21,515 bases of DNA from a virus: the IMG/VR virus record IMGVR_UViG_3300009164_000413, positions 1 to 21,515 of that record. The stretch is one strand, 5' to 3'. Positions 16,146 through 21,515 of the stretch are shown one piece after another; position 1 is the first letter of the stretch, and each line of letters begins with the position of its first letter. The notes beneath the pieces are model-generated. The model was not told the origin of the DNA and did no database searches. It worked only from the letters and a program-made list of their open reading frames with translations. Made by a program: the position numbers and the translations under genes.

Positions 16146-16871
16146 TTATGATGCTAGTGTGCGGTCTACAATCTTACCGTATGACGCATTGTCATTGGGA
16201 AGAAGTCTGAATGATACCTCAAACATTGTAGCTTCATCACGCTTGGCTGATACTGTAACACTTTCAATTGAAAGAGCACGGTATGCAACATAGACACGTT
16301 CGATGGATGAACCAGCTGCACAGTCTCCTGTACCTGGACCAACAGCAACGAGACCACGCTCAACTGGACACTCACCAATGTTTCCTGCACTAAGGTTTAG
16401 TACACGGTCACCCTTGTAACCGTATGCACCAAATGCACCGAAACCTGAAGCACTGTTGTCAAAACCATTATCTGGAGTTAATCCACCTTTTAGATCGGTT
16501 GCTTGACCAGCAATAGCGAACAATAGATTGTCAAGTGTTGCTTCAGCGAATGCAGTGTTAAGATTAACCTGCATACCCTGCTTGTAAAGCTTGGCAACGT
16601 CAAGAACTTGATCAACCTGTACTTCACCGAAGTCAGGCTGGAATACAATTTCAAGACCATTCATTGTGTAACCAACATTGCGGAAATCAACATCGTTTGT
16701 GAGTGTTGTATTATATGCAACGTTCTTTACAAAGTCGGGCATATCGATTTCAGCTTGAGCGTTGGTAATACCACCACTTGTGTTCTGACCGATTGGACCG
16801 TCTTCGAATGTGAAAAGTGCTGCTGCACCAACGATGATGTTAGCACTTGTACCTCTTTTATAATCTGCCAT
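16146..16871 (-). CDS. major tail protein (tail tube subunit)
   Basis: This 241-residue protein should polymerise around the tape measure to form the tail tube. Evidence is its place after the tail terminator and before the chaperone pair, its size, and its make-up. It starts MADYKRGTSANIIVGAAALF, has a variable loop region (about 120-150, Gly/Phe rich with GFGAFGAYGYKGD), and ends in strands ESVTVSAKRDEATMFEVSFR then LLPNDNASYG, typical of tail tube proteins. The gene is clearly more GC-rich than its neighbours (29 of 60 bases in the line at 16381) and is followed by a strong terminator, both consistent with high expression. The ATG has AGAGGTG eight bases upstream. A 69-base gap separates it from the tail terminator gene. 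Confidence 0.88.
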   Translation of the reverse strand: MADYKRGTSANIIVGAAALFTFEDGPIGQNTSGGITNAQAEIDMPDFVKNVAYNTTLTNDVDFRNVGYTMNGLEIVFQPDFGEVQVDQVLDVAKLYKQGMQVNLNTAFAEATLDNLLFAIAGQATDLKGGLTPDNGFDNSASGFGAFGAYGYKGDRVLNLSAGNIGECPVERGLVAVGPGTGDCAAGSSIERVYVAYRALSIESVTVSAKRDEATMFEVSFRLLPNDNASYGKIVDRTLAS

Positions 16872-16940
16872 AATTATTTCACCTCTTTCTTTTTATAGAA
16901 TAGTAGGGCGAAGTTTCCTCTTTATAATTATATACGGTTA

Positions 16941-17525
16941 TTATGCAAATGAATCAGATTTGTGCCAGTCATAGTCAATAATTATTTTATTTCCTGCATA
17001 AGTGCGAGCTGTTCCAAAATCTATAATATCACGAGTTTCTTCAAGCTGATAAATTTTAATTGAATGAAAATATGGCATAAGAAAATCTGTTCCATCAAAG
17101 GTAACTTTATTGTGAGTAACACCATCAACAGTTACTGTTCCATTTGCTTTTAAAGCAATCCAAGCATTTAAGTCTTTTGCTGAATCATCTCCGCTATCAA
17201 GAAGATCTTGAATCTCTTGTGTCATTTCAATCAAATTAACTACAGCTGTTTCTGTAAGTGCATAGAAGTAGTATAGTAGCTGTTCGCACTTAATGTATGG
17301 GAATGGTGTTCTACGCATCTTGAACATCCTATCAAATACCGCAGCTTGTCCCTGAAAGTTATATCTTGAAGTACCACCAGATGTTAAAACATCAAGACTG
17401 AAGTTTTCTGCAACACTAAAATCACTTGGATATGTTGGAAACATTGGAACAGCCCCAAATCCTCTACTTGCAAGTTTTTCTTGTAAGTATTTATTAATAA
17501 AAATTGGTGGATAATATATTGCCAT
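16941..17525 (-). CDS. putative tail terminator protein
   Basis: This 194-residue protein begins MAIYYPPIFINKYLQEKLAS and has alternating strands and helices, e.g. MFKMRRTPFPYIKCEQLLYY at about 67-87 and YFHSIKIYQLEETRDIIDFG at about 150-172. It lies between the neck/tail-completion gene and the major tail protein gene, where siphoviruses encode the protein that caps the tail tube and joins it to the head. The sequence pattern 'PFPYIK.EQLLYYFYA' is familiar from actinophage tail proteins, but I cannot name the family with certainty. Its ATG overlaps the TAA that ends the -1 frame extension of the upstream gene (TAATG), with AGGAG ten bases upstream inside that extension. Confidence 0.65.
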   Translation of the reverse strand: MAIYYPPIFINKYLQEKLASRGFGAVPMFPTYPSDFSVAENFSLDVLTSGGTSRYNFQGQAAVFDRMFKMRRTPFPYIKCEQLLYYFYALTETAVVNLIEMTQEIQDLLDSGDDSAKDLNAWIALKANGTVTVDGVTHNKVTFDGTDFLMPYFHSIKIYQLEETRDIIDFGTARTYAGNKIIIDYDWHKSDSFA

Positions 17526-18198
17526 TATGCTTTAGCTCCTAAGTTTGCTACCCAAGTATAGCCAGTTGAAATTCCTACTGATCTTCCTCCACGTTTCCCA
17601 GCACCTAAATTCTTTTTATATGTAGTTGGATTTTCTAAATACTTTATTATTCCACTAGATCTAATAAAGGTTTGGGTAAAATAATTATTAAAAAATGAAT
17701 CAAGATTTTATTAAATCCTCCTTGTGCTGCTAGACGACCTGGATTATCCACAACAATTGGATTTTTTGTAAAAACCTGTTCTCCACCATCATTAAAAGTA
17801 AGCACTGAAGACTTCCTTGGTTTTATTACTACTGAAATTCCATTTTCAATAATTCTTGCCTTGTCATAAAATGGTGTAGTTGATCCTTCTTTAACAGATG
17901 TTGACTGTCTAAATGTGGATTTAATAGAAAGTCCTAGACCTGAAACAGTATAATCAATGTCATATAGTCTGGCTGCTGGACTCCCAACCTGGTTCCATTC
18001 ATAGACGTGATGAAGCACTGCAGGGTTTGTTCGTGCTGATGAATCAATATATCGTTTAATAAGCTCTATTGCTTCTTTACCTATTGATGTTAGTATTTGC
18101 TTTTTGCCTCTTTGAATACCTTCGGCAAACCCAATTGAATACTCCATAATGTTATTGATCTCTTTTTCAAATGTTTTATTATCAAATGTTACTCTCAC
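17525..18198 (-). CDS. neck / tail-completion protein (HK97 gp10-like), completed by a -1 frame change
   Basis: From the GTG at 18198 (overlapping the upstream TAG as TAGTG) the zero frame gives 183 residues and stops at 17647. Size, charge and position (after the stopper, before the tail terminator) fit HK97 gp10-type neck proteins; KTFEKEINNIMEYSIGFAEG near the start is the usual N-terminal helix. The zero-frame end, NKILIHFLIIILPKPLLDLV, looks aberrant. A -1 shift at codons 169-170 (TTT TTA) opens 54 more codons, with NNYFTQTFIRSSGIIKYLEN, GKRGGRSVGISTGYTWVANL and GAKA. That extension ends exactly at the TAATG junction with the next gene and would give 224 residues. I treat the extension as part of the gene. 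Whether the shift is programmed, a real mutation or a sequencing error cannot be decided from the sequence alone. Confidence 0.75.
17642..17669 (-). other. inverted repeat downstream of the slippery site
   Basis: On the minus strand CTTTATTA (17662-17669) and TAATAAAG (17642-17649) are perfect complements, separated by 12 bases. The hairpin begins 19 bases after the slippery heptamer and its second arm includes the zero-frame stop codon. It is AU-rich, so stability is modest, and the spacing is longer than the usual 5-9 bases for a frameshift stimulator. Confidence 0.35.
17689..17695 (-). promoter_or_regulatory. U UUU UUA slippery heptamer, candidate -1 frameshift site
   Basis: On the minus strand the codons CAT TTT TTA (residues 168-170 of the neck protein) contain T TTT TTA in the exact X XXY YYZ phase. 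It lies in the only stretch where a shift could join the zero frame to the 54-codon extension, because the -1 frame has a TAA shortly upstream and the zero frame stops at 17647. Confidence 0.5.
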
Positions 18199-18647
18199 TA
18201 TACATCCGCCCCCTGGTTTTCAGAGCGGCGTAGGACTACCTTGTAGTACTCTACTGTCCCAAATGGATTAACAAATGGTGCTTGAGTTGCAATTTCAAAA
18301 AGTGTTGATTTACCATTTCTTGGTCCAGACGTTTCTAGATAAATTGGATTACCAGATTGATCACGAATGTTACTTATAACAATATTTGTTGCTGCATTCT
18401 TTGCATTAAGGCTTGAGATACGTATATCTTTTTTTACTCTACCAAGTAGTAGCATATCAGTTTTAATGTCTGGATCTGGTTTAATATCTTCTTTATATGA
18501 AACTCCAGCTTCATTAAATGAACAAACAATTGTTTTGTCTAATACCCAACTTTTAGTAATATTTCCATAAGCAGTTGTATCCATAATTGGATAAAAAACA
18601 TCTGCCATCATAGGGAACATAAAGTCTGGGGTTTCGCAAATAGACAT
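18198..18647 (-). CDS. head closure / head-tail stopper protein
   Basis: This 149-residue protein starts MSICETPDFMFPMMADVFYP and is largely beta, with KTDMLLLGRVKKDIRISSLN at about 62-82 and YYKVVLRRSENQ near the end. Length and place between the connector and the gp10-like neck gene match the stopper (SPP1 gp16-type) that closes the head after packaging. 'F.PM.ADVFYPI.....YG...K.W.LD' is a pattern I associate with actinophage head-tail proteins. The ATG overlaps the connector stop (TAATG) and has AGGGGTG five bases upstream. The function is inferred from order and size rather than from a catalytic motif. Confidence 0.65.
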   Translation of the reverse strand: MSICETPDFMFPMMADVFYPIMDTTAYGNITKSWVLDKTIVCSFNEAGVSYKEDIKPDPDIKTDMLLLGRVKKDIRISSLNAKNAATNIVISNIRDQSGNPIYLETSGPRNGKSTLFEIATQAPFVNPFGTVEYYKVVLRRSENQGADV

Positions 18648-19558
18648 TACAGCACCCCTAGTCTTGTAATTGACTTAGCATACTTAGAAAGTATTTTGTC
18701 TACAAGAATATTACCTGTTCCTTCAAATGACTGCTTATCAAACTGTAGCTTATACTGGTCTGTATTATAGGCTGTTACATAACGCTTATAGTAATCAAGC
18801 TGTCCACATTCGATATCAGTGATTAGTAGTTTTGTTGCACGAGCAATATCTGATGGAACAAACTTGTGTCCAAACTCTACCTCAAATTTATAGTCAAATG
18901 TGGTTGAGAATATACCAAAATAAGTTGTATCATTGCTAATATAGTCTGTACCGCCAGCAGGTAGAATAAGTGCAGCACCTTCGTACCTATTTAATGTTCC
19001 AACATATGTTTGAGTTATAGCTGTACCGTCTGCTGTTATTTCAAAGTTTTTTTCATATGCTGTTGGATTTGATGAATTATAAATAAGCACATTGTTTTCG
19101 TATACTTTAAGAACTTTTTTAACATCATCCCACACTGGAACATAGTCTGCACCAAGTCCAACAACCTCTAGCGTTTTCTTTTCGTAGTAAAATCCTTGAG
19201 GAATTACTGCATCAATAACTGCTCTTGCAAGTTCTTCGTGTTCTGTTTTAGTAGCAATGTCTGTTGCTGTATCTGCAAGAGTGTTTGGATCAACATATGG
19301 TCTGCGTACTTGATAAGATTCATCTTGTAAAATATCTCCAGATGCATCCTTAATAACTACATTATAATCATTGTCATACTTTGCTGGAAGAGTGATGCTC
19401 CAAACATACGCAGCTTTATTTGTAACGGTTTGTGTAGAAACTGAGTTATCTACCAGGTCAGTAATAGTTGCTGTAAACACCTCATTACTGGTATAAGTCG
19501 CTGGGATAGTATATGTAAACCCAACGCTAATATATGGTGATAATCTCAATAGTTCCAT
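18647..19558 (-). CDS. head-tail connector protein with N-terminal beta domain
   Basis: This is a 303-residue protein in the position of the head-tail adaptor. Residues 1-90 form a beta-sandwich-like domain: SVGFTYTIPATYTSNEVFTA and AYVWSITLPAKYDNDYNVVI. Residues about 90-135 (HEELARAVIDAVIPQGFYYE) and 235-303 (SDIARATKLLITDIECGQLD, then YYKRYVTAYNTDQYKLQFDK) are helical in the manner of gp6-like connectors. The extra N-terminal sandwich makes it about twice the usual length of about 100-150 residues, so it may combine a connector with a decoration or docking domain. The ATG overlaps the upstream TAA (TAATG) with GAGGAG 11 bases before it. The connector call rests mainly on order and C-terminal helices. 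Confidence 0.6.
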   Translation of the reverse strand: MELLRLSPYISVGFTYTIPATYTSNEVFTATITDLVDNSVSTQTVTNKAAYVWSITLPAKYDNDYNVVIKDASGDILQDESYQVRRPYVDPNTLADTATDIATKTEHEELARAVIDAVIPQGFYYEKKTLEVVGLGADYVPVWDDVKKVLKVYENNVLIYNSSNPTAYEKNFEITADGTAITQTYVGTLNRYEGAALILPAGGTDYISNDTTYFGIFSTTFDYKFEVEFGHKFVPSDIARATKLLITDIECGQLDYYKRYVTAYNTDQYKLQFDKQSFEGTGNILVDKILSKYAKSITRLGVL

Positions 19559-20022
19559 TAAACTCCGTACTCCTCTGCAACCTCTTCTGGGGTTGCGGTA
19601 CGCACGTGATCACGCTTAAGCCATTGTACAGACTCTGCTTTGTCTACGATATTGTACCCTTTTTTAATTTCCCCTACGCCTTCCCACAAGACATTTCGTG
19701 TAGAGAATAGTGCTACTGTTTCTTTTTTAACAACTTTAGGTTCTACTGCTTTTACTTTTGGCGATCTAGCCGCAGCTCCTGAGCCAATAGCTCCATTGTC
19801 TGTTTCTGTAATTGATCCAGATTTTTTGCCACCTTTGGCAGTTGTGCGAGATGATCCAATTATATTTTCATCATCTGTTTCTGGAATGCCCTTTGATTTT
19901 TGTTTTAAGTTTGAAATTGATTCTTCTACCGCTTCAACAGAATTATCTGTTATTTGTTCAATTGTTTCTGATGCTTCTTCGACTGTCTCTTCGACTGTTT
20001 CGATAATTGTTTCATTTGACAT
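19558..20022 (-). CDS. acidic head-region protein of unknown function
   Basis: This 154-residue protein has three parts: an acidic, Glu/Thr-rich, helix-prone N-terminus (MSNETIIETVEETVEEASET and on to about residue 45), a low-complexity middle rich in Gly, Ser and Lys (about 45-100), and a compact C-terminal domain (about 102-154, with STRNVLWEGVGEIKKGYNIV and WLKRDHVRTATPEEVAEEYG). From memory the C-terminal part recurs in small proteins encoded just after the capsid gene in actinophages; its function is unknown to me. It is the first gene after the capsid terminator, has a strong AAGGAGG site six bases before the ATG, and would be transcribed from the nearby extended -10. Confidence 0.7.
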   Translation of the reverse strand: MSNETIIETVEETVEEASETIEQITDNSVEAVEESISNLKQKSKGIPETDDENIIGSSRTTAKGGKKSGSITETDNGAIGSGAAARSPKVKAVEPKVVKKETVALFSTRNVLWEGVGEIKKGYNIVDKAESVQWLKRDHVRTATPEEVAEEYGV

Positions 20023-20040
20023 TTGAAACCTCCTTAAATA

Positions 20041-20049
20041 ATTATATCA
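20041..20049 (-). promoter_or_regulatory. candidate extended -10 promoter after the capsid terminator
   Basis: TGATATAAT on the minus strand is an exact extended -10 (TGnTATAAT). It lies 11 bases beyond the capsid terminator stem and would start transcription next to the AAGGAGG of the 154-aa gene, leaving a leader of only about a dozen bases. The -35 region falls in the terminator stem and does not match the consensus. Confidence 0.45.
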
Positions 20050-20052
20050 GAT

Positions 20053-20084
20053 AGTAAGAAAGGCAGGGACCGAAATCCCTGCCT
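20053..20084 (-). terminator. intrinsic terminator after the major capsid gene
   Basis: A perfect 9-bp stem (AGGCAGGGA at 20076-20084 on the minus strand, with TCCCTGCCT at 20061-20069) closes a TTTCGG loop, the same loop as in the terminator after the major tail gene. It is followed by TTCTTACT, a short U-rich tail. It begins 18 bases after the capsid stop codon. Confidence 0.8.
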
Positions 20085-20102
20085 CCCTAATTCGAACCCA
20101 AA

Positions 20103-21191
20103 TTATGAACTTGAATCCTGGCTGTCGCTATCAACCCAAGCTACAGCATCCTCTTCTTCCCACTGAAGTCCGAAACGAACGAATACGGTGTATTCGATTG
20201 TATCCTTCTTGGGAACGTACTGACGGTTTACAGTGATATCTCTCTGGAAACCCCAAATACGGTTTGAAGGGAATGTGAGGTCAATATACCCTGTTGGGTA
20301 GTAAGGAACCTCCATTACAGGAACGCCAAGTACACGAGTGGTACGAGCAGATCCTAGAACCTGATCAGTTCCATCAAGATATGTATTCTTGTAGTTTTCT
20401 GACCAGATGTTGGTTCCAATTGTTCCATTCTTTGCAACGATGCCCTGGAAAGCCTCAGTTCCTGTGTAGAACTTAAGACCTGTCTTGAGAGCACGGTACT
20501 TGCGAGGGAGTGCATTAATTACTCCCTGAAGAACCTCTGGAGTCCAGTTGTTGCTTGTAACAGTTGCAGAATACTCGTGAGCATCTCCACCGAAACGAAC
20601 CTTGCGAACGAAGCCTTCCATAATGTTAAGGAATGCGTTACCTCCAGTACCTGTACCATTGATGGCAAGGTCTTCAATATCGTTTGCGAATGCGTTGGTC
20701 ATTAGACGAACAAGGTGGTCCTCAAGGGCTGCACCTTCAATGTTGTCTTCTAATGCCTCAGCAGAAACTTCCCAGTCAAGGCGAAGCTTCTTTGTTGTTA
20801 GTTCAACCTTAGCAAAGGTTGCACCTGCGTTTGTGTATGTCGCGTTAGCCTGATTTGCAGCACGAATAACTCGTTCTCCAACATTGACCTTTTCGAGCTC
20901 CATTGTATTGGCTCTCATTGTGACACGACGACCATCTTTAGCGAGAACAGTTCCGTCCCAAACATAGTCGATAAATCTACGAGCCTGTTCAGGCTGTAGA
21001 ATACCGCCACCAGCATCACCCGAAGGAGTTACGGCGTTTGGACCAGTTGTAACACCAAAGTTTGCGGTTGGGATGTTTCCTGCTGCTGTTGCACCAGGGT
21101 TTGTAACACCACCAACTCCTCCAGATGCGAATGCTCCTTCACCGTTTACTGGTGTTGCACCTGGATAATTTTTAATAATCTCTTCCGACAT
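20103..21191 (-). CDS. major capsid protein (HK97-like fold)
   Basis: This protein forms the icosahedral shell. I place the start at the ATG at 21191 (362 residues), because AGGAGG ends eight bases before it. The longer frame opens with a GTG at 21200 that overlaps that site. The N-terminus (to about residue 65) is Gly/Ala/Asn-rich and flexible. The HK97-type core follows: PEQARRFIDYVWDGTVLAKD, then MRANTMELEKVNVGERVIRA, the P-domain helix ALEDHLVRLMTNAFANDIED, and a C-terminal FVRFGLQWEEEDAVAW then Asp/Ser tail. There is no separate N-terminal delta domain, consistent with a separate upstream scaffold. The gene is GC-richer than most of the window (29 of 60 bases in the line at 20641) and ends at a strong terminator. 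Confidence 0.9.
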   Translation of the reverse strand: MSEEIIKNYPGATPVNGEGAFASGGVGGVTNPGATAAGNIPTANFGVTTGPNAVTPSGDAGGGILQPEQARRFIDYVWDGTVLAKDGRRVTMRANTMELEKVNVGERVIRAANQANATYTNAGATFAKVELTTKKLRLDWEVSAEALEDNIEGAALEDHLVRLMTNAFANDIEDLAINGTGTGGNAFLNIMEGFVRKVRFGGDAHEYSATVTSNNWTPEVLQGVINALPRKYRALKTGLKFYTGTEAFQGIVAKNGTIGTNIWSENYKNTYLDGTDQVLGSARTTRVLGVPVMEVPYYPTGYIDLTFPSNRIWGFQRDITVNRQYVPKKDTIEYTVFVRFGLQWEEEDAVAWVDSDSQDSSS

Positions 21192-21215
21192 TTTTGTCAC
21201 CTCCTAAGTGATTTT

Positions 21216-21515
21216 TTATTTGAATAGATCGGCAGTTTTGAGGAAACGTCCGTCCCATAGGGATTTCTCAATCTTATCTGATTGATTTTCCTGTACGATC
21301 TCGCCAAGATCGCCAGACTTGCGGAAAGCGGTATCTGCCTCAACAGCGTCAACTCTCTTTCCAAACTCGTTAAACTCGCCCTTTGCCTCTGTTACCTCAT
21401 TTTTTACAGAGTCAATTGACTTGCTTAATTGTGCAATTTGTTCGGCTTGTGCCTGAACAACTGCTGTTAGATCGCTAAAGGCTTTTGTAACGGTATCCTT
21501 GATTTCAGCAACTGC
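21216..21515 (-). CDS. C-terminal end of a coiled-coil capsid scaffold or protease-scaffold protein (partial)
   Basis: The last 99 codons of a gene that begins beyond the right edge are present and end at TAA 21216-21218, 24 bases before the capsid ATG. The visible part is a long amphipathic helix (VQAQAEQIAQLSKSIDSVKN and on to KRVDAVEADTAFRKSG), likely a coiled coil, followed by a short tail SLWDGRFLKTADLFK. Scaffold domains of this kind, alone or fused to the prohead protease, are usual directly upstream of HK97-like capsid genes. Which of the two it is cannot be seen from this end. Confidence 0.7.
   Translation of the reverse strand, partial: AVAEIKDTVTKAFSDLTAVVQAQAEQIAQLSKSIDSVKNEVTEAKGEFNEFGKRVDAVEADTAFRKSGDLGEIVQENQSDKIEKSLWDGRFLKTADLFK

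Noticed and set aside
16872-16940. TATAAT-containing gap (CCGTATATAATTATAAAG) before the major tail gene as a promoter
   Set aside because: The hexamer is present but no TG extension and no -35 match at 16-18 bases were found, so support is too thin in AT-rich sequence.
19640-20026. 128-codon plus-strand open frame opposite the acidic protein gene
   Set aside because: Complement of repeated GAA/ACA-type codons; Ser/Val-rich low complexity, no ribosome binding site.
21189-21200. GTG at 21200 as the capsid start
   Set aside because: This GTG overlaps the AGGAGGTGA ribosome binding site itself; the ATG at 21191 has proper eight-base spacing.

Overview
This window is the head-tail junction, tail and baseplate part of a tailed phage genome, almost certainly a long-tailed siphovirus. 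All recognisable genes lie on the minus strand, so transcription and the normal morphogenesis order run from base 21515 down to base 1. Composition is AT-rich, with low-GC tail genes and clearly more GC-rich major capsid and major tail genes. The tail-assembly-chaperone C-terminal domain, the large minor tail protein and the tail-fibre-like N-terminus resemble, from memory, proteins of phages of low-GC aquatic Actinobacteria. No search was run, so the host is an inference. No integrase, lysis gene, tRNA, CRISPR array or insertion sequence was seen.

Right to left: the C-terminal end of a coiled-coil scaffold/protease-type protein (cut by the window edge); the major capsid protein; an intrinsic terminator with a UUCG-type loop; a promoter-like extended -10; then a tightly coupled head-completion block (154-aa acidic protein, 303-aa connector, 149-aa stopper, neck/tail-completion protein, tail terminator). 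The major tail protein follows, then a second UUCG-loop terminator. Next come two paralogous tail assembly chaperones (229 and 103 aa), an 1877-aa tape measure protein, a Dit-like distal tail protein, a 1576-aa baseplate hub/minor tail protein, four smaller tail-tip or fibre proteins, a DNA-binding HTH protein, and the start of one more gene cut by the left edge. Most junctions are TAATG or TAGTG stop-start overlaps, and no intergenic stretch exceeds about 100 bases, so there are no empty regions to describe.

The most interesting observations are: (1) the neck/tail-completion gene is split by a frame change. A U UUU UUA slippery heptamer sits exactly in frame, and a -1 shift adds 54 residues that end on the TAATG junction with the next gene. 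(2) The chaperone pair looks like separately encoded long (GT-like) and short (G-like) forms made by duplication. (3) Terminators after the two most abundant structural genes are each followed at once by promoter-like extended -10 elements, one of which would give a leaderless mRNA. (4) A small beta-rich 'VGD...I.I.G' module recurs about six times in three different tail proteins. (5) The tape measure protein carries two 'PAML(T/S)PGE' motifs and a Trp-rich triple repeat behind a Gly-Ser linker.
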